Shown here in pieces: positions 15,265 to 22,173 of a DNA stretch of 64,000 nt. The stretch spans positions 1 to 64,000 of the forward strand of contig JAEEQB010000006.1 of assembly GCA_016285075.1 (NCBI GenBank), given 5' to 3'. Origin of the DNA: Prevotella sp. (GTDB lineage Bacteria; Bacteroidota; Bacteroidia; Bacteroidales; Bacteroidaceae). The stretch's first letter is position 1. Each line of letters starts with the position of its first letter. The position numbers were made by a program, and so were the translations under genes. The notes under the pieces are model-generated. The model was given only the letters and a program-made list of their open reading frames with translations, had not been told where the DNA came from and made no database searches.

Positions 15265-15273
15265 TTGAAGATT

Positions 15274-16296
15274 ATGAATAATGTTTTTGTATATTGCGAA
15301 ATAGAAGGTACAACCGTACAGGAAGTATCTCAGGAGCTGCTGACCAAGGGTCGCAAGCTCGCCAATGAACTCGGAGTGGAACTCCACGCCGTTGTTGCCG
15401 GTACCGGCATCAAGGATAAGGTGGAGGACCAGATTCTCCCCTACGGTGTCGACAAGCTGTTTGTCTTCGATGCCAAGGACCTCTTCCCTTATACCTCAGC
15501 TCCCCACACCGATATCCTCGTGAACCTCTTCAAGGAGGAGCAGCCTCAGATCTGCTTGATGGGTGCTACCGTGATTGGTCGCGACCTCGGTCCCCGTGTG
15601 TCGTCATCGTTGACCAGTGGCCTGACTGCCGACTGTACTGAGTTGGAGATTGGTCCGTATGAGGACAAGAAGAATAATAAGGTTTATGAGAACCTGCTTT
15701 ATCAGATCCGTCCTGCCTTTGGTGGTAACATCGTTGCTACCATCGTGAACCCCGACCATCGTCCTCAGATGGCTACTGTCCGCTCTGGTGTGATGCAGAA
15801 GGCCATCTACGAGGGTGAGTGCAAGAAGGAGGTGGTTTATCCCGAGGTTAGTAAGTATGTCAGCCCCGAGGCTTTCGTTGTCAAGGTGCTCGACCACCAC
15901 GTAGAGGCTGCCAAGCACAACCTGAAGGGTGCGCCTATCGTGGTTGCCGGTGGTTATGGCATGGGCTCGAAGGAGAACTTCGACATGCTGTTCCAGTTGG
16001 CAAAAGTGCTGCATGGTGAGGTAGGTGGCAGCCGTGCTGCTGTTGATGCTGGCTGGCTGGACCACGACCGTCAGATTGGTCAGACAGGTGTCACCGTTCA
16101 TCCGAAGGTGTATATCGCCTGCGGTATCTCTGGACAGATTCAGCACATCGCCGGTATGCAGGACTCTGGTATTATCATCAGCATCAACTCTGACCCCGAT
16201 GCGCCTATCAACCGCATCGCCGACTATGTCATCACCGGCACCGTCGAAGAGGTTGTTCCCAAACTCATTAAATACTATAAGCAAAATTCAAAGTAG
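15274..16296 (+). CDS. etfA: Electron transfer flavoprotein alpha subunit
   Basis: A 340-residue ETF alpha subunit. The C-terminal FAD domain is clear: VVAGGYGMGSKENFDMLFQL near residue 225, GGSRAAVDAGWLDHDRQIGQ near 250, TGVTVHPKVYIACGISGQIQ near 272, and INSDPDAPINRIADYVITG near 305. The N-terminal domain pairs with EtfB. The start is taken as ATG 15274; the in-frame TTG at 15265 is less likely. It follows etfB after a 121-base gap filled by an inverted repeat and precedes the GxxExxY gene after about 60 bases of related repeat. Confidence 0.93.
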   Translation: MNNVFVYCEIEGTTVQEVSQELLTKGRKLANELGVELHAVVAGTGIKDKVEDQILPYGVDKLFVFDAKDLFPYTSAPHTDILVNLFKEEQPQICLMGATVIGRDLGPRVSSSLTSGLTADCTELEIGPYEDKKNNKVYENLLYQIRPAFGGNIVATIVNPDHRPQMATVRSGVMQKAIYEGECKKEVVYPEVSKYVSPEAFVVKVLDHHVEAAKHNLKGAPIVVAGGYGMGSKENFDMLFQLAKVLHGEVGGSRAAVDAGWLDHDRQIGQTGVTVHPKVYIACGISGQIQHIAGMQDSGIIISINSDPDAPINRIADYVITGTVEEVVPKLIKYYKQNSK

Positions 16297-16308
16297 TCCA
16301 AATTATTG

Positions 16309-16345
16309 TAACACGAATTACCACGAATTATCCATTAATTTATAG
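16309..16345. repeat. Upstream inverted repeat flanking the GxxExxY gene
   Basis: An AT-rich segment with two ACGAATTA units, immediately upstream of the GxxExxY gene. Its reverse complement matches the segment at 16781-16820 over most of its length, so the gene is bracketed by imperfect inverted repeats. Confidence 0.6.
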
Positions 16346-16356
16346 TATGCTCGCAT

Positions 16357-16785
16357 ATGGATTTTAAGCAGTATAAGGATATCGTTTACCAAATAATCGG
16401 GGCGGCAATGAACGTTCACGATGAATTGAGTTGGGGGTTATTGGAGCCTATCTATAACGAAGCACTCCACCTTGAACTACTTGACAACAATATCGCTAAC
16501 GAACGGGAAAAGCATCTGCCTTGCTATTACAAGCACCATCAGTTAGAGAAATTCTATCAGATGGACCTTGTGGTGGGTGATGTGGTAGTCGAACTCAAGT
16601 CGGTAGAAGAGCTGAACTCTGCTCATCGAGCACAACTTTTCAACTATCTGCGGCTGACACGCAAGCCCATCGGTTTGCTCATCAATTTCGGACAGCCATC
16701 CCTACAGGGAGAACGTTATGGATATGATGAGGAGACAAACGAATGTATCCTGCTTAACAAAAATATGGGACCCGTATATGCTTAA
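16357..16785 (+). CDS. GxxExxY family protein
   Basis: A 142-residue cytosolic protein of the GxxExxY family, named for the motif GLLEPIY near residues 27-33. The core DLVVGDVVVELKSVEELNSA near residues 70-89 contains a D-(n)-ELK arrangement like PD-(D/E)xK nuclease folds, so nuclease ancestry is plausible, but no biochemical role is established. RRLTRKPIG-like and GLLINFG segments near the C-terminus are family hallmarks. It sits inside an etf/acyl-CoA dehydrogenase operon with which it has no metabolic link, and is flanked by imperfect inverted repeats, so it may be a passenger or small mobile unit. The ATG at 16357 is preceded by a GCTCGCAT stretch without clear ribosome binding site. Confidence 0.85.
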   Translation: MDFKQYKDIVYQIIGAAMNVHDELSWGLLEPIYNEALHLELLDNNIANEREKHLPCYYKHHQLEKFYQMDLVVGDVVVELKSVEELNSAHRAQLFNYLRLTRKPIGLLINFGQPSLQGERYGYDEETNECILLNKNMGPVYA

Positions 16786-16820
16786 AATTATATGGACAAT
16801 TAGATGGTAATTATATGTTA
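16781..16820. repeat. Downstream inverted repeat flanking the GxxExxY gene
   Basis: TATGGACAATTAGATGGTAA and flanking bases resemble the reverse complement of the upstream repeat (16309-16345). The repeat starts inside the last codons of the gene, so the TAA stop is part of it. Confidence 0.55.
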
Positions 16821-16831
16821 AAAGAAATAAG

Positions 16832-17005
16832 ATGAAAATTTTTGACTATCTTCTCATCATCGGATGTATAGCATCCCTAGTCGCTTGCAATTTCTTCGCT
16901 GAAGGCTCATGGCAGAGAGACCTATTCCGCTTCATTGGTGCCTTCTGCGCAGGAGGATTAGTAGGACGCCTTGGTGGAAGATTGCATAAAAAGAATAATA
17001 AATAA
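16832..17005 (+). CDS. Small membrane protein, 57 residues
   Basis: A 57-codon frame beginning MKIFDYLLIIGCIASLVACN and ending in a basic HKKNNK. It has two hydrophobic stretches (residues ~5-20 and ~33-48, the second Gly-rich: IGAFCAGGLVGRLGG), so it is probably a small inner-membrane hairpin protein. It lies 46 bases after the GxxExxY gene and 10 bases before the acyl-CoA dehydrogenase, on the same strand, with an AAGAAATAAG purine tract in front of its ATG. I do not recognise the family. Its placement in the etf operon suggests cotranscription, not necessarily a shared function. Confidence 0.55.
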   Translation: MKIFDYLLIIGCIASLVACNFFAEGSWQRDLFRFIGAFCAGGLVGRLGGRLHKKNNK

Positions 17006-17015
17006 AGAATATATT

Positions 17016-18749
17016 ATGGCAAACTATTATAGTGACCACCCCGAGATAGGGTTCTATCTCAACCACCCCCTGATGGCTCGTATTGTTGAGCTGAAAGAAA
17101 AGGGTTTCGCTGATGCGAAAGAATATGACTATGCTCCCGTTGACCTGGGCGATGCCATCGAGAACTACAAGCAGATTCTCGACATTACTGGCGACGTAGC
17201 AGCAAACATCATCGAGCCAAACTCTGAGGCTGTTGACCTGGAAGGTCCACACCTCGAAAACGGCCGTATGATCTACGCCTCTAAGACTTACGAGAACCTC
17301 GACGCCACCCGTAAGGCGGGTCTGTGGGGTGTAAGTATGCCTCGTCGTTATGGCGGTCTGAACCTGCCTAACGCTGTGTTCTCCATGCTCTCTGAGATGA
17401 TTTCGGCTGCTGATGCCGGATTCCAGAACATCTGGAGCCTGCAGAGCTGTATCGACACCCTCTATGAGTTCGGCAGCGAGGAGCAGCGCCAGAAGTATAT
17501 CCCCCGCGTCTGCGCTGGTGAGGGTATGTCAATGGACCTCACAGAGCCCGATGCTGGTTCCGACCTGCAGCGTGTCATGCTGAAAGCCACCTATGACGCC
17601 CAGGAGAACTGCTGGCGCCTGAACGGTGTGAAGCGCTTCATCACCAACGGTGACTCTGACATCCACCTTGTGCTGGCCCGCTCTGAGGAAGGCACCAAGG
17701 ACGGACGCGGTCTGTCGATGTTCATCTACGACAAGCGCCAGGGTGGCGTGAACGTGCGCCACATTGAGCACAAGCTCGGTATCCACGGATCTCCCACCTG
17801 TGAGCTGACCTATAAGAACGCCAAGGCAGAACTCTGTGGTAGCACCCGTCTCGGTCTCATCAAGTATGTGATGGCCCTGATGAACGGTGCCCGTCTGGGT
17901 ATCGCTGCACAGTCAGTAGGTGTAGAGCAGGAGGCTTACAACGAAGGACTGGCTTACGCCAAGGAACGTCAGCAGTTTGGTGACAAGATCATTAACTTCC
18001 CCGCTGTCTATGATATGCTTTCTCGCATGAAGGCCAAGCTCGATGCCGGTCGCTCACTGCTCTATGAGACAGCTTGCTATGTCGACATCTACAAGTGCTT
18101 GGAGGATATCGCCCGCGACCGCGCCCTCACTCCCGAGGAGAAGCAGGAGTGCAAGAAGTATCAGCGCTTGGCCGATGCCTTTACGCCGTTAGCCAAGGGT
18201 ATGAACTCTGAGTACGCCAACCAGAACGCCTACGATGCTATCAGCATCCATGGTGGTTCAGGCTTCATCATGGAGTACAAGAGCCAGCGCCTGTTCCGCG
18301 ACGCCCGTATCTTCTCAATCTACGAGGGTACAACGCAGCTGCAGGTCGTAGCAGCCATTCGCTACATCACCAACGGCACCATGCTCAACAACATCAAGGA
18401 GATGTATGAGAACACCGAGGTTAAGGAAAGCCTGCAGGGATTGAAGAACCGTATCGGGGTGCTGATTCCTGCTTACGAGGAGACTCTTGCTACGGTGAAA
18501 GCCCTTGACAATCAAGACGCTCAGGACTTCTTGGCTCGTCGTCTCTACGATATGACTGCCGAATTAGTCATGAGCCTGCTCATCCTCCGCGATGCCACCA
18601 AGGCTCCTGAACTCTTCGAGAAGTCTGCCAACGTCTACGTTCGTATGACAGAGGAGAGCTTCCTTGGCAAGATGTCGTATATCAAATTGTTTAAGGCTGA
18701 GGATCTTGAAAACTTCCGTGCTGCCGAACCCACAGCCGAAGAGGCATAA
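17016..18749 (+). CDS. Acyl-CoA dehydrogenase
   Basis: A 577-residue FAD-dependent acyl-CoA dehydrogenase that would reduce the adjacent EtfAB. Signature segments are MSMDLTEPDAGSDLQ near residue 170 (substrate/FAD region), GVKRFITNGDSDIHLVLAR near 205, and the C-terminal YDAISIHGGSGFIMEYKSQR, then RIFSIYEGTTQLQ, with the glutamate of YEGTT in the usual catalytic/FAD area. It is longer than short-chain butyryl-CoA dehydrogenases (~380) and carries a C-terminal extension of ~130 residues, as in the long ACAD subgroup. The ATG at 17016 is used because the homologous N-terminus (NYYSDHPEIGFYLNHPLM) follows directly. Chain-length specificity is unknown. Confidence 0.9.
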   Translation: MANYYSDHPEIGFYLNHPLMARIVELKEKGFADAKEYDYAPVDLGDAIENYKQILDITGDVAANIIEPNSEAVDLEGPHLENGRMIYASKTYENLDATRKAGLWGVSMPRRYGGLNLPNAVFSMLSEMISAADAGFQNIWSLQSCIDTLYEFGSEEQRQKYIPRVCAGEGMSMDLTEPDAGSDLQRVMLKATYDAQENCWRLNGVKRFITNGDSDIHLVLARSEEGTKDGRGLSMFIYDKRQGGVNVRHIEHKLGIHGSPTCELTYKNAKAELCGSTRLGLIKYVMALMNGARLGIAAQSVGVEQEAYNEGLAYAKERQQFGDKIINFPAVYDMLSRMKAKLDAGRSLLYETACYVDIYKCLEDIARDRALTPEEKQECKKYQRLADAFTPLAKGMNSEYANQNAYDAISIHGGSGFIMEYKSQRLFRDARIFSIYEGTTQLQVVAAIRYITNGTMLNNIKEMYENTEVKESLQGLKNRIGVLIPAYEETLATVKALDNQDAQDFLARRLYDMTAELVMSLLILRDATKAPELFEKSANVYVRMTEESFLGKMSYIKLFKAEDLENFRAAEPTAEEA

Positions 18750-18754
18750 ACGAA

Positions 18755-19675
18755 ATGGAGCAAACGGAGAGAATCAGGCAGATGGAACAACGGCTCGACC
18801 GTGCGTCGAGTGCTGTGATGGAGCTTGCAGCTGCTCTCGACAAGTATGCTGGCGTACAGGAAGCTATTGCAGAACTGGACAGATACTATAGCAGCAAGGA
18901 GTGGCGACAGGATTTTGAGGACGATGAGGCAGGACTCCTGCCCGCCGACTTGAAACGTGGTGTGCTTTCTGAAGATGCCATTTGGAACCTGCTCAGCGAC
19001 CATCGCGAACTTGTCACACGGATGCAGGAAATTGTGGCCAAGGGAAAGCAGAAAATCAACATGGCCATCTTCGTCTCTGGCGGTGGCACCAACTGCGAGA
19101 ATCTTATCCGCTATTTCCAGAACTCCCCACGTTTTGCCACCTCGCTTGTAGTAAGCAACAAAGCTGATGCCTACGCCCTGGTGCGCGCCGAACGTCTCGG
19201 TGTGCCCACGGCAGTAGTCAGCAAGGCAGAACTGAACACGCCAGAAGTGCTCATGCCCCTCTTACAGCAGTACGGCATTGACTTCGTGGTCTTGGCGGGA
19301 TTCCTGCCGCTTGTGCCTGACTTTCTTATCGATGCCTTTCCGCGTCGTATCGTCAACCTCCATCCCGCACTGCTGCCCAAGTTTGGAGGAAAGGGTATGT
19401 GGGGACACCACGTCCATGAAGCTGTCAAAGCTGCAGGTGAGACGGAAACAGGTATGACCGTTCATTATGTAACACCTGTCTGTGATTCTGGTGAGATCAT
19501 TGCACAGTTCCGTGTCAGCCTGTCACCCGATGACTCTGCCGATGACATTGCGGACAAAGAGCATCTTCTGGAAATGGAACATTTCCCTAAAGTGGTGGAA
19601 CAAGTGCTCTACGAAGCCTTCCCTACAGACTTTCCAACAGGATCTCCACAAGGCGAGGCACAGCATAGTTGCTAA
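18755..19675 (+). CDS. purN: DUF4298-phosphoribosylglycinamide formyltransferase (PurN) fusion
   Basis: One open frame of 306 residues encodes two domains. Residues 1-~100 match the small helical DUF4298 family (LDRYYSSKEWRQDFEDDEAG, then LPADLKRGVLSEDAIWNLL). Residues ~103-295 are PurN, which transfers a formyl group from 10-formyl-THF to GAR in purine synthesis: MAIFVSGGGTNCENL at its start, NLHPALLPKFGGKG with the catalytic Asn/His pair, and a YVTPVCDSGEIIAQ segment with the catalytic Asp. An internal in-frame ATG (MAIFVSG, 19063) preceded by AAGGGAAAG could yield separate PurN. The start lies 5 bases after the acyl-CoA dehydrogenase stop. The 3' end overlaps the convergent mutY by 53 bases. 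A fusion, or loss of a stop between two formerly separate genes, is the simplest reading. Confidence 0.82.
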   Translation: MEQTERIRQMEQRLDRASSAVMELAAALDKYAGVQEAIAELDRYYSSKEWRQDFEDDEAGLLPADLKRGVLSEDAIWNLLSDHRELVTRMQEIVAKGKQKINMAIFVSGGGTNCENLIRYFQNSPRFATSLVVSNKADAYALVRAERLGVPTAVVSKAELNTPEVLMPLLQQYGIDFVVLAGFLPLVPDFLIDAFPRRIVNLHPALLPKFGGKGMWGHHVHEAVKAAGETETGMTVHYVTPVCDSGEIIAQFRVSLSPDDSADDIADKEHLLEMEHFPKVVEQVLYEAFPTDFPTGSPQGEAQHSC

Positions 19676-20720
19676 TGTCACTCTCTGCAATCCAGATATA
19701 GCCGTCGGGTACCGACGGCTTTTCTTTTGTTTCACATAGCCAGAAATCAGCATAAATAACACGGTGCGTCAACACGTGTTTCACGTTCTGCCTTAGCAAT
19801 TGAGAATGAATAATTGAGAATGGCGAATGATTGTGCACTGCTCCATTCTCTATTCTCCATTCTCCTTCCACCTTCTTTCTTTCTCCTTTCTCCTTCTTCC
19901 ATTCTTCCTCCAACAACAGCGGTTCCCATAGTCCTTGCCAGATATCACCTTCACCACGACGGTGAATAGCGGTCTCTCCCTGGCAACGGATATAGATATA
20001 GGTCAGCCTGCGTTCCTTCACTTTCAGTTTACGCAGTTTTACCGGCAGTTCCCCTACCCTGCCCTCCCTTAGGGCTACACACGACTCCTGTAGCGGACAA
20101 AGCAGGCAACGAGGTGACTGCGGTGTGCACTGGATGGCCCCAAAGTCCATGAGGGCCTGGTTATATAAGGAGGAAGATGAAAAATGGAAAGAGGTATGAT
20201 TTGTCTCTTCTATTTCATCGAGCAGGCTCTGCGCCAATATGGCAAATTCCTTCTTTCCTTCAGAGCTGTTAATCGGCGTGCTGATGCCGAAATACCTGCT
20301 GAGCACACGATACACATTACCATCGACTACGGCAGCAGGAATATCAAAGGCAATGGAAGCTATGGCAGCAGCAGTATAGTCACCCACTCCCTTCAGGGCA
20401 CGAATACCTTCAAGCGTAGTGGGAAAGCCACCACTTGCAACGATTTGACGGGCAGCGGTATGGAGGTTACGGGCACGGCTGTAATAGCCTAACCCCTGCC
20501 ACTCACGCAACACCTCATCCTCTGTAGCCTCTGCCAGCGCTTCTACCGTGGGCCAACGCTGCATGAAACGCTCCCAATATGCCCAGCCCTGTTGTATTCG
20601 TGTCTGCTGGAGGATGATTTCGCTCAGCCAGATGGCATAGGGATCATGTGTCTGTCGCCACGGCAACTCACGGCCGTTATCTCGGAACCAGGCTATCAGC
20701 TCTCTTGCAAAACCGCTCAT
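19623..20720 (-). CDS. mutY: A/G-specific adenine glycosylase with a repeat-derived insert
   Basis: A 365-residue MutY that would remove adenine mispaired with 8-oxoguanine. Present are the N-terminal LPWRQTHDPYAIWLSEIILQ (catalytic Glu), the helix-hairpin-helix GVGDYTAAAIASIAF, the VVDGNVYRVLSRY segment (catalytic Asp), and the four-cysteine cluster loop ending CLLCPLQESC (Fe-S). The C-terminal MutT-like recognition domain (GDIWQGLWEPLLLEE, then NVKHVLTHRVIYADFWL) is interrupted by about 36 charged and low-complexity residues encoded by repetitive DNA at 19793-19910. It overlaps dacB by the ATGA at 20717-20720 and is likely translated after it. Confidence 0.9.
   Translation of the reverse strand: MSGFARELIAWFRDNGRELPWRQTHDPYAIWLSEIILQQTRIQQGWAYWERFMQRWPTVEALAEATEDEVLREWQGLGYYSRARNLHTAARQIVASGGFPTTLEGIRALKGVGDYTAAAIASIAFDIPAAVVDGNVYRVLSRYFGISTPINSSEGKKEFAILAQSLLDEIEETNHTSFHFSSSSLYNQALMDFGAIQCTPQSPRCLLCPLQESCVALREGRVGELPVKLRKLKVKERRLTYIYIRCQGETAIHRRGEGDIWQGLWEPLLLEEEWKKEKGERKKVEGEWRIENGAVHNHSPFSIIHSQLLRQNVKHVLTHRVIYADFWLCETKEKPSVPDGYIWIAESDISNYAVPRLVEILLESL
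19793..19910. repeat. Low-complexity repeat inside mutY
   Basis: Tandem TTGAGAATGAATAA-like units followed by inverted CCATTCTCTATTCTCCATTC units and a CTTTCTTTC tract. Such sequences normally lie between genes; here they read in frame through the MutY C-terminal domain. Confidence 0.65.
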
Positions 20721-22096
20721 CTTCTTCTCTTCTTCCGCTTCGTGCTCTTCAGACTCTTCTGCGGTTTCTTGGGAACCTTTGTCTTATGTGTCACCACAGG
20801 CACTACTGGTGCGATGGCCTGCTTCAGCGATTGTCCCTGCGGTGCACAGAGTGCCCGACACACGCGATCCTGAAAGGCACGCCCGTCGCTGACCTTCATC
20901 ACCCCGTTATTCATGACTGCAAAACAAAGGTCATGGCCATTGTCAGCAACACAATAGCCTGCCAGACACGATACACAGGTTACCGTACCGGTCTTCGCCC
21001 GTACATTTCCTGCTGCAGCAGTTCCTTTCATCCGGTTTTTCAGGGTTCCATCCACGCCTGCTATGGGCAGGGCTGGCAACAGATGCCCAAAAATATTCTT
21101 ATCGTGATAGGCATAGCGCAACAGCCGCACATGTAACTCCGGTGAGAGGTAGTTATAAAGTGAAAGTCCTGAACCATCGGCAATCTTGTAGTCAGCAGGA
21201 TTCAGGCCAACCTTCTGGATCAGCCGTTCTATCTGCTGCCGCGCATGGCTGGCCTTGGCAGGATGGTTGCCGTTACTGGCAGCCACCTGGTAGAACATCG
21301 ATTCTGCATACAGATTGTCGGAGTCCTTCATCATCTTGGTCAGTATCTGGTCAATGGTATGCGTCCGGGCACAGATAAACTGGGCCTTGGCAGGCAACAA
21401 CCCTTCTGCAAAAGTGACATCTGTCACCACTGCACCATCATTCTTCAAAGCATTGAGCAGTCTGATGGACAACTCATCCTTTCCACCGATGAGCAAAGGT
21501 GACAACACAGGATTATCATCATCCCAACACCAACCCTCACCAAGCAACAGCTCATCCTTCATCGAGCGGTCGCTTACGATACGCCCTCGGATAGTGTCAA
21601 TACCCTGTTCACGCAAGTTCTCCACAAAAGCCATGAGGTCGTCGCGTCCGAAGGCAGGGTCCATTCCACCCACCAAATACAGGTCACCAGTAAGTGTAGC
21701 GTTGCTGATGGTGCCCTGATAATATAAAGAGGTACGCAACTGATAGCTGCCTCCCAGACGGTCAATGGCGGTGATGGCGGTCACAAGCTTCTGCGTGGAG
21801 GCAGGTCTCATGGTCTGACGCTGGTTATAGGCATAGATCAGGCTATCGGCTGTAAGGTCATAGACCATCAGTCCCACCTGCGAACGGTCCAGCATCCGCG
21901 CTGTCAGAAGTGTATCCAACCGCTGACGGATATTCTGGGGAAAAGGCAACGTGTCTGTCGTCAGTACCGACAGGCTGTCTGCTACGGTGACCGGTTTTTC
22001 TTCGGCAGCAGCTATCGGGGCTTTCTCACCGGCTATCTGCCCTTTCATCGGCAGCACAAGGGCTGCCATGATGAATAAAAAGATATATTTTCTCAT
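20717..22096 (-). CDS. dacB: D-alanyl-D-alanine carboxypeptidase/endopeptidase (PBP4-type, S13)
   Basis: A 459-residue periplasmic S13-family penicillin-binding protein acting on peptidoglycan stem peptides. A signal peptide (MRKYIFLFIMAALVLPMKGQ) precedes the domain. Active-site motifs are SxxK in PASTQKL (Ser near residue 100), SxN-type in ADGSGLSLYN near residue 305, and KTG in RAKTGTVTCVSCLAGYC near 390. The C-terminus is very basic (KSTKRKKRRR). The start at 22096 is chosen because it opens the signal peptide and follows the promoter; an upstream in-frame ATG lies before the promoter. It is the first gene of dacB-mutY, divergent from nadB with interlocked promoters. Confidence 0.9.
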   Translation of the reverse strand: MRKYIFLFIMAALVLPMKGQIAGEKAPIAAAEEKPVTVADSLSVLTTDTLPFPQNIRQRLDTLLTARMLDRSQVGLMVYDLTADSLIYAYNQRQTMRPASTQKLVTAITAIDRLGGSYQLRTSLYYQGTISNATLTGDLYLVGGMDPAFGRDDLMAFVENLREQGIDTIRGRIVSDRSMKDELLLGEGWCWDDDNPVLSPLLIGGKDELSIRLLNALKNDGAVVTDVTFAEGLLPAKAQFICARTHTIDQILTKMMKDSDNLYAESMFYQVAASNGNHPAKASHARQQIERLIQKVGLNPADYKIADGSGLSLYNYLSPELHVRLLRYAYHDKNIFGHLLPALPIAGVDGTLKNRMKGTAAAGNVRAKTGTVTCVSCLAGYCVADNGHDLCFAVMNNGVMKVSDGRAFQDRVCRALCAPQGQSLKQAIAPVVPVVTHKTKVPKKPQKSLKSTKRKKRRR

Positions 22097-22100
22097 TTCG

Positions 22101-22136
22101 CTTGCAAAATTACAAAAAAAATCGTACTTTTGCAAC
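22101..22136. promoter_or_regulatory. Interlocked divergent promoters of dacB and nadB
   Basis: Rightward: CTTG at 22101-22104 and TACTTTTG at 22125-22132, 20 bases apart. Leftward: TAATTTTG (complement of 22105-22112) with a GTTG box (complement of 22133-22136), also 20 bases apart. Each -33 box directly abuts the -7 box of the opposite promoter, so polymerase cannot occupy both. Confidence 0.7.
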
Positions 22137-22173
22137 GTTCTACACGCATTGTTCAACTCTCATTGTAAAATAT

